A DNA stretch of 55,609 nt from Sulfurimonas sp. (GTDB lineage Bacteria; Campylobacterota; Campylobacteria; Campylobacterales; Sulfurimonadaceae): the NCBI RefSeq assembly GCF_026991475.1, contig NZ_JALXBK010000077.1, positions 1-55,609 of the forward strand, read 5' to 3'. The notes beneath the pieces are model-generated. The model did not search any database, had not been told where the DNA came from, and saw nothing but the letters and a program-made list of their open reading frames with translations. How positions within the stretch are numbered: the first letter of the stretch is position 1; the number at the start of each line of letters is the position of its first letter. Made by a program: the position numbers and the translations under genes. Shown here piece after piece: positions 1 to 9,204 of this stretch.

Positions 1-2
1 TA

Positions 3-161
3 GCACTCTCTTTTTTCTTCTCTGATGCAAATTTGGCAATTTTAAGAGTGATAGAAAACTACAGTAGTTCTTGCCAGATTGGTAACATTATAGGTGTTAC
101 TGCAATTTCAGCTTTTAAGCTTCTTGTTCTTTTCGCTCTAAATTACTTTTTTATATGGTAA
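3..161 (+). CDS. C-terminal end of an unidentified membrane protein (partial)
   Basis: An open frame enters from the left edge and stops at the TAA at 159-161, giving about 52 residues. The last 25 or so are strongly hydrophobic (GVTAISAFKLLVLFALNYFF) and end in Trp, consistent with a C-terminal membrane helix. The stop lies inside the first codons of mutY (7-nt overlap), so the two genes are probably translationally coupled. The family cannot be named from this fragment. That it is coding is inferred from the open frame and the overlap. Confidence 0.5.
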   Translation, partial: ALSFFFSDANLAILRVIENYSSSCQIGNIIGVTAISAFKLLVLFALNYFFIW

Positions 162-1114
162 ATAAATCTGCACACAATGCTCTTTTAGATTGGTACACAA
201 CAGATGGACGCCACGAACTTCCGTGGCGTAAAACAAACGACATTTATCATATTTATATCAGTGAAATTATGCTGCAACAAACTCAGGTTAATCGTGTAAG
301 AGATGAGTATTATCCAAAATTTTTAGCGAGATTTCCTAGCATAAAAACTTTGGCAGAGGCAGAGCTTGATGAAGTTTTTGTACTCTGGAGTGGATTGGGG
401 TACTACTCTAGGGCTAGAAATTTACATAAAACTGCGCAACTTGCACTGAATGGACTCCCTTGTGAGAAAAAAGAGCTCCTAAAACTGCCAGGAATAGGCG
501 AATATACGGCAAGTGCAATTTGCAGCTTCGGATATAGACAAAATATTCCTGTAGTCGATACAAACATTGCAAGAGTGCTAAAACGCTACTTTGGACTCTT
601 AGAGGTTCAAGATAAAACTCTCTGGGAATATGCTGCTAGCTTTGTAAACGCAGCTGATGCTAGAGCGCATAATCTTGCTTTAATGGATTTGGGTTCATTA
701 GTTTGTTTGCCTAAAAACCCGCAATGTGAAATGTGTCCGTTGCGTTTAGAGTGTAAAGGGAAGGGTGAACCTGAACTCTATACACAAAAAAAGAAAAAAG
801 AGTATGAGAGACTTGAACTTTTTTACGCACTATACATAAAAGATGGTAAAATAGCATTAAGAACGTCACAAGAGAAGCTCTATAAAGGGATGTTGGTACT
901 TCCAAATACAGAACCTATTGAAGAGAATTTCATCGCTGCGTTTAAGCACTCTTATACGAAGTACAGACTCACTGTTAATCTTTATCATGTTGATAAGATT
1001 ACAGATGAATTTGTCTGGGTAGAATTAAAAGAACTGGAAAATGCACCGATTTCATCATTAACGAAAAAAGCGGCTGTTTTTATCGAAAAAAAAGGGGAAA
1101 TATATGGATTTTAA
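155..1114 (+). CDS. mutY: A/G-specific adenine DNA glycosylase MutY
   Basis: MutY removes adenine mispaired with 8-oxoguanine in base excision repair. The 319-aa protein has the helix-hairpin-helix LPGIGEYTA (about 111-119), the catalytic Glu37 in [10 protein letters not shown] and Asp135 in [10 protein letters not shown]. The iron-sulfur loop Cys184-X6-Cys191-X2-Cys194-X5-Cys200 has the spacing expected for a [4Fe-4S] cluster. The C-terminal NUDIX-like oxoG-recognition domain is short (about 225-319), as is common in this phylum. The start overlaps the upstream frame by 7 nt and the 3' end overlaps the chemoreceptor gene by 11 nt, suggesting co-transcription. Family assignment is firm. Confidence 0.95.
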   Translation: MVNKSAHNALLDWYTTDGRHELPWRKTNDIYHIYISEIMLQQTQVNRVRDEYYPKFLARFPSIKTLAEAELDEVFVLWSGLGYYSRARNLHKTAQLALNGLPCEKKELLKLPGIGEYTASAICSFGYRQNIPVVDTNIARVLKRYFGLLEVQDKTLWEYAASFVNAADARAHNLALMDLGSLVCLPKNPQCEMCPLRLECKGKGEPELYTQKKKKEYERLELFYALYIKDGKIALRTSQEKLYKGMLVLPNTEPIEENFIAAFKHSYTKYRLTVNLYHVDKITDEFVWVELKELENAPISSLTKKAAVFIEKKGEIYGF

Positions 1115-3224
1115 ATCTATGTCAATCAGTAAAAAGGTACATATACCATTAGTGGTGTCTATTTTAATAGGCTTTTTAATAGTTTTAGTGAACTACTTAT
1201 ACTCTATTAAAGATTTGACCAATAATGTTTACAATAAAGAGCAAAAATCTTTGGTATTGACATATAGGGGCTTGATGCATGCCAAAGAAGATATAGGGCT
1301 TACTAATGCCATTAATATATCGGAAAATTATAGTGTTGTGCGTGCACTTCTTGAAAATAACAGAACAGTAGCGATTGAAGGGCTCAAAGACCTCTCAAAA
1401 GAGTTTAAAGAGTACACAAACTACAAAAATATTAAGGTGCATATTCATGATGCAAATATTCATAGCTTTTTAAGAGCATGGAAGCCAAATAAATATGGTG
1501 ATGATTTAAGCGGTTTTAGATACACTATTGTTGCAGTTAAAAAAGAGAAGAAGCCTATAGTTGCCATTGAACTTGGACGTGCTGGTTTAGTTTTAAGAGG
1601 TATTGCTCCTGTTATTGAAAGTGGTAAATATCTTGGTTCTGTAGAGTTTATGCAGGGTCTTAATTCTATTGTTAAATCTGCAAGAAAAAACCATGATTAT
1701 GATATTGTCATAGTGATGAAAAATGATTTACTCTCCATTGCTACAAAACTGAAAAATGCTCCAAAACTTCAAGACTATACTTTGGCAGTTAAACAAAAGG
1801 TTGTTAATCCTGATTTTTTTGAAGATTTAAAACATATTCAAATTAATAAAACTGAGCACTTTCAAATGACGAATAAATATTTTGTTGTCTCAGAACCTAT
1901 TAAAGATTTTTCTGGAAAAGTTGTGGGATTTGCATTGGTTGGTAATAAAATAGCAAATGTAAATAGTGTCATATCACAATCTAAAGATTCTCTTTTACGA
2001 CAAGTTTACATTATGTCATTTATTGATCTGTTAATTTTACTATTTTTGCTTATTATTATTAAAAAGTCAGTTACAGACCCTATACTTAATCTTGATACAG
2101 TAGCAAGTGAATTGGCTCAGGGTGATGCTGATTTGAGTAAAAGAATGCCGATCAACAGTGATGATGAATTAGGGCGAGCTAGTAAAAGTTTTAATACTTT
2201 CTTGGATAAGGTAGAACAAATTGCCCTTGATGCGCAAGAAAATGCAATAGAAGCTGAAAAAGCAGCAAAAATTGCCGAGTCTGTTGCTCAAAATAATAGA
2301 CTAACACTTGCACTATCTTCTGAAATGATTGGTGGCGCGGTAAAGAATGCTGATAATTTGCGAAAAAGTATGAATGAGAGTGTTCAAAGTGTTAATCAGG
2401 CAAATGAACTTAATGAACAGACATCTAAAGTTATTCAAGAGGTTACTGAATCAACAGGTAATATTAAAAATGCCATTCATAACATTACAGAGATGGTGAG
2501 TGAATCAAGAAATTCTGCTGAGGAATTAAATACGAATGTTGAAGAGATTTACAATGTTATTTCTCTTATTAAAGATATATCTGACCAGACGAATCTCTTG
2601 GCACTAAACGCAGCAATAGAAGCTGCCCGTGCAGGTGAACATGGACGTGGATTTGCCGTAGTGGCTGATGAGGTAAGAAAACTTGCAGAGCGTACACAAA
2701 AAGCGACAAGTGAAGTGGAAGCAAATATTAGTGTATTAAAACAAAACTCTATAAGTATGAGTGAAAATAGTGAAAAAATTGAGTTGCACTCGGTAGAGTC
2801 GCAAAGTACACTTGATGAATTTGTCGATACCCTTACGCAGTTAATTGAAAATAGTAAAATCATTACAAGAGATAATGAAATGATTGGTCATGAACTTTTC
2901 GCGAATATGGCTAAACTTGACCATATGGTATATAAAAATCATGCCTATTCTTCTATGCTCGAAGGGAAATTAAATTTTGAGCTTACAGATCAAGAGAGTT
3001 GTATGTTTGGAAAATGGTATGCAAAAGAGGGAAAAACCCATTTTGGATTAAGTAGTAGCTTTAAAGCAATTCAAGCACCTCATAAAAGGGTTCATGATGA
3101 TATTGCAAAGGCTATGAGCAAACTTCAAAGTAAAGAGATAGATGAAATTATTGCTCTCTTTAAAGATGCAGAAAAAGCCTCACTTGAACTCTTTATGCAG
3201 TTAGATTCAATGATGAAAGAGTGA
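1104..3224 (+). CDS. Methyl-accepting chemotaxis protein with Cache-like sensor and C-terminal CZB zinc-binding domain
   Basis: This is a 706-aa membrane chemoreceptor. TM1 spans about 13-34 and TM2 about 301-321, enclosing a periplasmic region that looks like a double-Cache sensor. A HAMP segment follows (about 322-375), then the signalling hairpin with the conserved tip [20 protein letters not shown] (about 494-513). After a long linker the C-terminus (about 603-700) is a chemoreceptor zinc-binding (CZB) domain with His607, Cys633 in CMFGKWY, His660 and His664. CZB domains bind zinc and in other bacteria sense hypochlorous acid or zinc. A receptor combining a periplasmic sensor with a cytoplasmic CZB could integrate two signals; the ligands here are unknown. 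There is no CheR-tethering pentapeptide at the end. Confidence 0.93.
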   Translation: MDFKSMSISKKVHIPLVVSILIGFLIVLVNYLYSIKDLTNNVYNKEQKSLVLTYRGLMHAKEDIGLTNAINISENYSVVRALLENNRTVAIEGLKDLSKEFKEYTNYKNIKVHIHDANIHSFLRAWKPNKYGDDLSGFRYTIVAVKKEKKPIVAIELGRAGLVLRGIAPVIESGKYLGSVEFMQGLNSIVKSARKNHDYDIVIVMKNDLLSIATKLKNAPKLQDYTLAVKQKVVNPDFFEDLKHIQINKTEHFQMTNKYFVVSEPIKDFSGKVVGFALVGNKIANVNSVISQSKDSLLRQVYIMSFIDLLILLFLLIIIKKSVTDPILNLDTVASELAQGDADLSKRMPINSDDELGRASKSFNTFLDKVEQIALDAQENAIEAEKAAKIAESVAQNNRLTLALSSEMIGGAVKNADNLRKSMNESVQSVNQANELNEQTSKVIQEVTESTGNIKNAIHNITEMVSESRNSAEELNTNVEEIYNVISLIKDISDQTNLLALNAAIEAARAGEHGRGFAVVADEVRKLAERTQKATSEVEANISVLKQNSISMSENSEKIELHSVESQSTLDEFVDTLTQLIENSKIITRDNEMIGHELFANMAKLDHMVYKNHAYSSMLEGKLNFELTDQESCMFGKWYAKEGKTHFGLSSSFKAIQAPHKRVHDDIAKAMSKLQSKEIDEIIALFKDAEKASLELFMQLDSMMKE

Positions 3225-3310
3225 TAAATATTACAAATTAAATGATGTTTTAATATGAAAAAAAATACAATGTCATTAATAAAATAGAGTAAATTAAAAA
3301 GGATTGGAAT

Positions 3311-4306
3311 ATGGCTGTAAAAGTGGCAATAAATGGAACTGGTAGAATAGGAATGATTGTAGCAAAGATTGTTACAAGTAGAGATGACATTGAACTTGTA
3401 GCGATTAATACTACTGCAAAACCAGATATGCTTGAGTACCTTTTTAAATATGACAGTGTACATAGCGGTGTCGATGCAAAAGTTCTTGATGAAAAGACGA
3501 TTATGATTAATGGTAAAACTGTTGCTATGAGTTCTACGCGTAATCCTGAAGAGCTTGAGTTTGGTAAGGCTGGTGCGGAAGTTGTAATAGAGTGTACGGG
3601 TGTGTTCTTAACGACTCAAAAGGCAAAAGCTTACCTAAAAGATGGTGTTAAAAAAGTAGTGATGAGTGCTCCTGCAAAAGATGATACTCCTACTTATGTT
3701 ATAAATATCAATACTGATGATTATAAGGGTGAAGCGATTATTTCAAATGCAAGTTGTACAACAAATGGACTTGCTCCTCTTTGTAAAATTTTAGATGATG
3801 AGTTTGGAATTGAAAATGGTTTGATGACGACTATTCACTCATATACAAATGATCAAAATATTTTAGATGTAAAACATAACAAAGATATGCGTCGTGCGCG
3901 TGCAGCTGCTGTTAACCTTATTCCTACTACAACGGGAGCTGCAAAGGCTATGGCTCTTGTTATGCCTCAACTAAAAGGGAAGCTTAACGGCTACGCTATG
4001 CGTGTTCCTACTCCTGATGTCTCTGTAGTTGACTTAACTGTAAACTTGAAAAAAGATGTAACACTTGAAGATATTAACGCTGCGTTTGAGAAGGCTTCAA
4101 AAACAAATTTTGCGGGTCTTTTAGAGATTGATTATGACAAAAGAGTCTCTAGTGACTTTATTGGGTCTACATATAGTGCAACATATGTACCAGATATGAC
4201 AAGTGTTGTTGATGGTAAAACAGTAAAAGTTTTAGCATGGTATGACAATGAGTGGGGATATAGCTCAAGACTTGTAGATATGTGTGTTTTTGTAGGAAAT
4301 AACTAA
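3311..4306 (+). CDS. gap: Glyceraldehyde-3-phosphate dehydrogenase, possibly NADP-preferring (GapB-like)
   Basis: This 331-aa enzyme interconverts glyceraldehyde-3-phosphate and 1,3-bisphosphoglycerate. The Rossmann motif INGTGRIG, catalytic Cys149 in SNASCTTN and His176 in TTIHSYTND are present. The Asp that normally follows the second beta strand in NAD-specific enzymes (AIND) is replaced by Thr (AINTTAK). The Pro of the DLPHKD loop is replaced in DVKHNKDMRR, which carries one extra residue. Both changes are typical of NADP-accepting GapB-type enzymes, so an anabolic role in gluconeogenesis or carbon fixation is inferred. AAAGGATTGG lies just upstream of the ATG. pfkA follows after 27 nt, probably in one transcript. 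Confidence 0.95.
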   Translation: MAVKVAINGTGRIGMIVAKIVTSRDDIELVAINTTAKPDMLEYLFKYDSVHSGVDAKVLDEKTIMINGKTVAMSSTRNPEELEFGKAGAEVVIECTGVFLTTQKAKAYLKDGVKKVVMSAPAKDDTPTYVININTDDYKGEAIISNASCTTNGLAPLCKILDDEFGIENGLMTTIHSYTNDQNILDVKHNKDMRRARAAAVNLIPTTTGAAKAMALVMPQLKGKLNGYAMRVPTPDVSVVDLTVNLKKDVTLEDINAAFEKASKTNFAGLLEIDYDKRVSSDFIGSTYSATYVPDMTSVVDGKTVKVLAWYDNEWGYSSRLVDMCVFVGNN

Positions 4307-4333
4307 AAACTTTATATAAAGAGGAAAGGATTT

Positions 4334-5284
4334 ATGTCATTAGCTATTATTTGTTCAGGAGGTGATGCTCCAGGCATGAATCCTGCCATTAAAAAATTTG
4401 TTGATTATGTTTACGACAAAGATGAAAAAAGCTACTTTATTTATGATGGTCTTGAAGGTCTTATAGATAACAATATAAAAGAAGCCTCTTACAAGGATGT
4501 TGCAGGTATTGTGCATCTTGGTGGTACTATTATTCGCTCTTCGCGCTCCAAAAGATTTTATGAACACAAATATAGAAAACAGGCCTATGAAAACTTAAAA
4601 GCACTCGATATAGACGGTATAGTAGTTCTTGGTGGTGATGGTTCTTTCCGAGCGATGGAAGTTTTTAGCTCTGAGTTTGCAATAAACTTCGTAGGTATTC
4701 CCTCCACGATTGATAATGATATTTATGGCAGTGAGTATTGTCTAGGTGTCGATACCTCTTTAAATGTTATTCGTGATGCCATAGATAAAATCCGTGATAC
4801 AGCATCTTCTTTTAATCGTGCGTTTATTGTTGAGGTAATGGGACGAGAATGTGGTTACCTTGCTGCTGTCTCAGGCATAGTTAGTGGTGCAGAAATTTGT
4901 GTCATTCCCGAAGTGGAATTTGATAAAGAGAGTGTGCAAAAACGACTGAAAGCTGAGATAGACAATGGTAGAAGATATGTCCTTGCAATTGTCGCAGAAG
5001 GAACAGGTAAGAGTTCAGAAATTCACGACTGGATTGAAAAAGAGCTTGGGCTTGAGACAAGAGTCAGCATACTCGGTCATATTCAAAGAGGAGGCAACCC
5101 CACTGTATATGACCGTCTTATGGCATTTGACTTTACCATAGCTGCTGTAGATTATTTGCTTGCACATAAAGATTCAAACAAAGTTGTTGTATATAACAAG
5201 GGTGAGCTTTCATTTATAGAGATAGAAGAGGTTTGTTCAAAAAAATATGTTTTATCTCAAAAGCTTATAGATTCTATTAAATAG
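4334..5284 (+). CDS. pfkA: ATP-dependent 6-phosphofructokinase
   Basis: PfkA phosphorylates fructose-6-phosphate to fructose-1,6-bisphosphate. The 316-aa protein has the standard bacterial length. GGDGS at about 100-104 and PSTIDND at 123-129 (catalytic Asp127) indicate an ATP enzyme, because PPi-dependent relatives carry GGDDS and a Lys in PKTIDND. Further landmarks are MGRECGYLA (169-177) and ILGHIQRGG (246-254). Start support is an AGAGGAAAGG tract before the ATG. It sits 27 nt behind gap. Its stop codon TAG is also the first three bases of the left inverted repeat of the element at 5282-5550, so the element lies immediately against the 3' end. Confidence 0.94.
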   Translation: MSLAIICSGGDAPGMNPAIKKFVDYVYDKDEKSYFIYDGLEGLIDNNIKEASYKDVAGIVHLGGTIIRSSRSKRFYEHKYRKQAYENLKALDIDGIVVLGGDGSFRAMEVFSSEFAINFVGIPSTIDNDIYGSEYCLGVDTSLNVIRDAIDKIRDTASSFNRAFIVEVMGRECGYLAAVSGIVSGAEICVIPEVEFDKESVQKRLKAEIDNGRRYVLAIVAEGTGKSSEIHDWIEKELGLETRVSILGHIQRGGNPTVYDRLMAFDFTIAAVDYLLAHKDSNKVVVYNKGELSFIEIEEVCSKKYVLSQKLIDSIK

Positions 5285-5550
5285 ACTTCTTTCATAACCT
5301 AGATATATTTCAGAGGGAAGAAAAAAAGATGAAATTGTGCAAAATCTTTTTTAAGGCGTAGCCGTAGCTACGGTGAGGAAAAGTTTTGTGCAAGTTCGCT
5401 TTTTTTATCCCTCCCTTTGGGCAATTTATAGAGAGCTTTACTCTGCGTTAGATAACCTCCACCGTAGCTACGGCTACGCTGAAGAACATCTGCCTTGATT
5501 AAAACTTTCTATAAACTGCTGAGATATATCTAGGTTATGAAAGAAGTCTA
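5282..5550. mobile_element. MITE-like element with 32-bp terminal inverted repeats
   Basis: The 269-bp non-coding stretch between pfkA and the nitroreductase gene is bounded by 32-bp inverted repeats at 5282-5313 and 5519-5550, matching at 31 of 32 positions. Each begins with TAGACTTCTTTCATAACC. If the outermost TA is a target duplication, the element fits the TA-target habit of IS630/Tc1-mariner-related MITEs; that family link is inference. Inside, a second inverted pair, GCGTAGCCGTAGCTACGGTG near 5357-5376 and its complement near 5462-5481, contains the palindrome CGTAGCTACG. The single strand would fold into a long nested hairpin that could also act as a terminator for gap-pfkA. No ORF is present and no second copy is visible in the window. 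Confidence 0.75.
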
Positions 5551-5578
5551 ATATTTAGGTTAAAAGATGGAGCATAAG

Positions 5579-6211
5579 ATGTTAGAGAATGAATGCATGA
5601 AAACGATGGACTTTAGGCATGCTTGTAAGATGTTTGATGAGAGTAAAAAGATTTCTGATGAAGATATGCTTTATATCTTAGAAGTTGCAAGAAAATCACC
5701 ATCCTCTTTTGGTATGGAAGCGTGGAAGTTTTTGGTAATTACAAATGAAGAGCTAAAAGTAAAGTTACGACCCTCTTGCTGGAATCAACCGCAGATTACA
5801 AGTTGTTCTCACCTTGTAATAGTTCTAGCTGGTATTGAAAGTGTGAAAGTGGCATCTGGTGAAGTAGAAAAACGATTTGCAAGACGTCAAATGCCACAAG
5901 AGAGTCTGGATATGTATATGAATCTTTATGCAGGGCACTTAAAAGATACACTTAGCAGTGATAATAAAATTTATGCATGGACTTCAAAACAGACTTACCT
6001 TGCAGTAGCAAATATGATGAATGCTGCTGCGTTTATAGGCATAGATTCTTGTCCCATTGAGGGATTTGATAAGAAGCAGGTAGAAGAGCTTTTAGAGCTA
6101 GATACAACGAAATTTCAACTCTCTTTGGTACTTCCTTTTGGCTACCGTTTAAATGAGCAACCAGCGCAGATAAGACGTCCTTTTGAAGAAGTTGTTACGT
6201 TTATAAAATAA
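5579..6211 (+). CDS. Nitroreductase-family NAD(P)H:FMN oxidoreductase
   Basis: This is an FMN-dependent oxidoreductase of the nitroreductase fold. The N-terminal FRHACKMFDESKKIS and the following ARKSPSSFGMEAWKFLVI segment (Arg-x-Ser-Pro-Ser plus Trp, FMN phosphate contact) are typical, as is the C-terminal ALVLPFGYR-like strand (SLVLPFGYR). I place the start at the ATG at 5579 because GGAG lies six bases upstream; an in-frame ATG at 5567 would add four residues, and a third candidate lies at 5597. The physiological substrate cannot be told from sequence; members reduce nitroaromatics, quinones or flavins. It begins 28 bp after the MITE-like element, which may therefore affect its transcription. 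Confidence 0.88.
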   Translation: MLENECMKTMDFRHACKMFDESKKISDEDMLYILEVARKSPSSFGMEAWKFLVITNEELKVKLRPSCWNQPQITSCSHLVIVLAGIESVKVASGEVEKRFARRQMPQESLDMYMNLYAGHLKDTLSSDNKIYAWTSKQTYLAVANMMNAAAFIGIDSCPIEGFDKKQVEELLELDTTKFQLSLVLPFGYRLNEQPAQIRRPFEEVVTFIK

Positions 6212-6278
6212 TATTTCAATTTAATGAGTATTTTTTGTATATATTAAACTGTTAATGCAAGAAATAAGGAGCAATAGA

Positions 6279-6659
6279 GTGCAGATACGAGTCTATTACG
6301 AAGATACCGATGTAGGTGGTGTTGTTTACCACTCAAACTATCTCAATTTTTGCGAAAGGGCGCGCTCTGAAGCCTTTTTTAAACGCAGTAAAAATCCCAT
6401 TTTAGAAAGTGGGCATTTTGTGGCTCGTAAGATCAATGCTGATTTTTTTAAGAGTGCAAAACTTGGAGATATGTTAGATATTCAAACGCAGCTCATAGAG
6501 ATGAAAGCTGCTTCTTTTATGCTTAAGCAGACTATTTTTAGAGATGATGAGAAGATATTTGAGTTAGAAATATTGCTTGTGCATATTGACTTTTCGGCAA
6601 AGATACAGAGAATGAATCAAGAGACTAAAGGTATAATTTTATCTCTTTTTGAAGAGTAA
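6279..6659 (+). CDS. ybgC: YbgC-type acyl-CoA thioesterase (hot-dog fold)
   Basis: This small hot-dog-fold thioesterase carries the family signature VYYEDTDVGGVVYHSNYLNF with the catalytic Asp in EDTD, followed by ERAR. YbgC proteins hydrolyse short-chain acyl-CoAs or acyl-ACPs and are often linked to the Tol-Pal envelope system. I choose the GTG at 6279 as the start because AAGGAG lies seven bases upstream and the protein then begins QIRVYYEDTD like other family members (126 aa). The in-frame ATG at 6255 would add eight residues with no ribosome-binding site. The MFS gene starts 2 nt after the stop. Confidence 0.9.
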   Translation: MQIRVYYEDTDVGGVVYHSNYLNFCERARSEAFFKRSKNPILESGHFVARKINADFFKSAKLGDMLDIQTQLIEMKAASFMLKQTIFRDDEKIFELEILLVHIDFSAKIQRMNQETKGIILSLFEE

Positions 6660-6661
6660 AT

Positions 6662-7792
6662 ATGATGAAAAATATTGATAAAAATGTCATCTATTTAGGC
6701 TGGGTGAGTTTTTTTACAGATATGGCATCAAATATGATTACAACACTGTTGCCTATATTCATCATCTATGTTTTACATGAGGGCGTGGATAAGCTTGGTA
6801 TTATCATTGCTATCTCTACCTTTATTTCCTACGCTTTTCGTATACTTTTTGGTTATTTGAGTGATAAGTATCAAATAGTAAAACCATTTGTTGTGAGTGG
6901 GTATTTTATTTCTGCTGTTTCAAAGCCACTGCTGGCATTTTCAACTACATTTACCAGTGTTGCTCTTTTGCGTGGTGTTGAGAGAATGGGAAAAGCGGTG
7001 AGAAGTGCTTCAAAAGATTCTCTTATTAGCAGTTATGTAAAGAACAACTCGCATGGCAAGACTTTTGGTTTTCATAAGATGATGGATATTTCTGGAGAGC
7101 TCAGTGGAGCACTTATTATTTTTCTTATTTTTATGTTTGTATCAAAAGATGAGCACTCTATACGCACTATATTTGAGCTGACAATTATTCCAGGGCTTAT
7201 TGCCACTTTCATTGCACTCTTTTTTGTAAAAGATGCACCTAAAAAAGAGAAGAAAGATAGTAGTGTTCTAAACGCAGCCGATTATAAACTTTTACCAATC
7301 TTGATTATCTACTTTATATTTGTCTTTTTTATTATGAGTGATCAGTTCTTTATTTTAAAGGCAAAAACGGATGGCTATGCACTGAGCACTATTCCTCTAT
7401 TTGTAATGTTGCTTACTGCAATTCAGAGTTTGTCAAGTTATTACAGTGGTTATTTGAGTGATAAAATAGGTGTTATTCGTACTTTGCAACTTGCATTTGT
7501 TTTTGGATTATTATCGGTTTCTTTGATGGATGTAGAGTTATGGGCTGCGTTTACATCGCTTGGACTCTTTACTATTTTTAGTCTAAACGCAGTGAGAAGT
7601 TACATATCTGCTTACGCCTCTTCAAAAGGTTTTGTGTTTGGTGTTTTTTATGGTGGTGTTGCTATCTCAACTGCTTTAGGTGCTTTAGCCATAGGCTATA
7701 TTTGGCAACTATATGGTTTTGATCGTGCAATGCTTTTTAGTGAAGTAGGTATGAGTTTGATGTTTCTTATACTACTTCTAAAAAAAGCTTAA
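6662..7792 (+). CDS. Major facilitator superfamily transporter
   Basis: This 376-aa integral membrane protein has about ten to twelve hydrophobic helices. The start LGWVSFFTDMASNMI is characteristic of an MFS subgroup often annotated as drug or metabolite efflux. The loop between helices 2 and 3 carries the MFS motif A relative FGYLSDKYQ (about residues 62-70), and a related sequence GYLSDKIGV appears at the equivalent loop of the second half, supporting a two-half MFS architecture. It is 2 nt downstream of ybgC, so probably co-transcribed. It converges with the minus-strand gene at 7789 with a 4-nt overlap of stop codons. The substrate is unknown. Confidence 0.88.
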   Translation: MMKNIDKNVIYLGWVSFFTDMASNMITTLLPIFIIYVLHEGVDKLGIIIAISTFISYAFRILFGYLSDKYQIVKPFVVSGYFISAVSKPLLAFSTTFTSVALLRGVERMGKAVRSASKDSLISSYVKNNSHGKTFGFHKMMDISGELSGALIIFLIFMFVSKDEHSIRTIFELTIIPGLIATFIALFFVKDAPKKEKKDSSVLNAADYKLLPILIIYFIFVFFIMSDQFFILKAKTDGYALSTIPLFVMLLTAIQSLSSYYSGYLSDKIGVIRTLQLAFVFGLLSVSLMDVELWAAFTSLGLFTIFSLNAVRSYISAYASSKGFVFGVFYGGVAISTALGALAIGYIWQLYGFDRAMLFSEVGMSLMFLILLLKKA

Positions 7793-9102
7793 TATTTAGA
7801 AAACTTGGAGAGACCTGGTCTAATAAGTTCTATATTATACTGAACTTGATTCTCTTGCATTGGAGTTTTATACTCTCTAGGCTCACCTGTGATTAATTTG
7901 TAAAAGTAGTCTATTCCGATGGTAGTAGAGTAATTTATCCAGTCATAAACAATGTCGTTATGTAGGAGTAAATTTGCTTCTATAAGGACATTGTTCTCTT
8001 GCGTAATTGAGTTTGCTATTATCATCTTTTTTCTATCTCTATATTGTGTCATCGACAAAATAAGAGGATCATAATTTATTTGTGTTGAGAGAATATTTGT
8101 TGTATTTGTGTCATAAAGTGTTAGCTGTGACATAATCATTCCTGTTTTAATGACAGGTGTATTTATAAAAAATGAGGCATCGTTTATCTTTTCATTATCT
8201 TTGAGATAGCGTTGTAAATTTGTCGTTCTTCTTGAAATTGTGTAGTTGATGACGTGTTTCCCGTCACTAAGATTTTCATCTTCTGGTAAAGCATTTTCAC
8301 TTGTATCTGTTTGCATATCATAGACACTTACTTCATCTGCATAAGACATACTTTCATTTACATCTATGGTCGGATGTAAAAATTCCTCTTTTTGGTATGT
8401 AGCCAGCTCTTTTCCAGTATGTGATTTATCGGAAAAAATAACGAGAGGAGAAACAGCCTTTTTTAGAAGAAGTTTACTTTGCTGTTTGTAGTTGATACCA
8501 CCAAAATAGAGATATGGTGAAGTAGAATTGACATCATTTTTGTTAATAGTTGGAAAGTAAATATTTAGATTTGGATCTATAGCAATGACATTATCAACGC
8601 CTTTCTTTGTTAGAGGTGCTATGACATAATCATAACCATCTGCTTTAATTTTTCTAAACGCAGCCTCAATATCACCAATATTTTCGCTCTCTATTTTATA
8701 GCTTTTAAGTGAAAAAGAGTTACTTTTTGTCATTAGATAGGCAAAGACTGCATTTGTGGTAGATGAAGCATACTTTCCTATTTTTTTGTATGGTAGTAGC
8801 ATAGCTATATTTAAGCCGCCACGACTGTTAAAAGCTCCTAAATTAAGGACAGAAACATTCATTTTTCTAATGTCATCAAGTGCTTTATTGTCAAGTTTAT
8901 GATCAGCATGTGCCATAAAAGAAAATATCATTCCTTTGTCAAGGAAATCTTGAAGACAGATGTCGTTACACTCATAAGGATCAAGATTTTCAATATAAGT
9001 TTTTGGTAGTGGTATTGGTGAAATCATAAAGCTTTGTGCAAACATAATAGAAGGAGTAAAAAAAAGTAGTAATAATTTTATAGATAATTTCATAAGTGGC
9101 AT
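7789..9102 (-). CDS. Secreted periplasmic-binding-protein-like protein (LppC/LpoA-like, tentative)
   Basis: This 437-aa protein has an N-terminal signal peptide (KLSIKLLLLFFTPSIMFAQ). The middle resembles a type I periplasmic-binding fold: VSVLNLGAFNSRGGLNIAML followed by LLPYKKIGKYASSTTNAVFA is like the opening of LppC/LpoA and branched-chain-amino-acid-binding proteins (a 'lll P ... G ... A' pattern). LpoA-like proteins activate penicillin-binding proteins; whether this one does is unproven. The first residues are MPLMK, and the second Met (9093) is an equally plausible start because neither has a clear ribosome-binding site. It stands alone on the minus strand between convergent and divergent neighbours. 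AAACGCAG occurs inside it (8656). Confidence 0.6.
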   Translation of the reverse strand: MPLMKLSIKLLLLFFTPSIMFAQSFMISPIPLPKTYIENLDPYECNDICLQDFLDKGMIFSFMAHADHKLDNKALDDIRKMNVSVLNLGAFNSRGGLNIAMLLPYKKIGKYASSTTNAVFAYLMTKSNSFSLKSYKIESENIGDIEAAFRKIKADGYDYVIAPLTKKGVDNVIAIDPNLNIYFPTINKNDVNSTSPYLYFGGINYKQQSKLLLKKAVSPLVIFSDKSHTGKELATYQKEEFLHPTIDVNESMSYADEVSVYDMQTDTSENALPEDENLSDGKHVINYTISRRTTNLQRYLKDNEKINDASFFINTPVIKTGMIMSQLTLYDTNTTNILSTQINYDPLILSMTQYRDRKKMIIANSITQENNVLIEANLLLHNDIVYDWINYSTTIGIDYFYKLITGEPREYKTPMQENQVQYNIELIRPGLSKFSKY

Positions 9103-9204
9103 TATATCGGATTGAATTTAATAAGAGTATAAAAATTTTAACTATTGCAAGGTATTTTAAAATATAATGTTAGTATAAAGCTAAATATTTAAAAAAGGTA
9201 GTGC

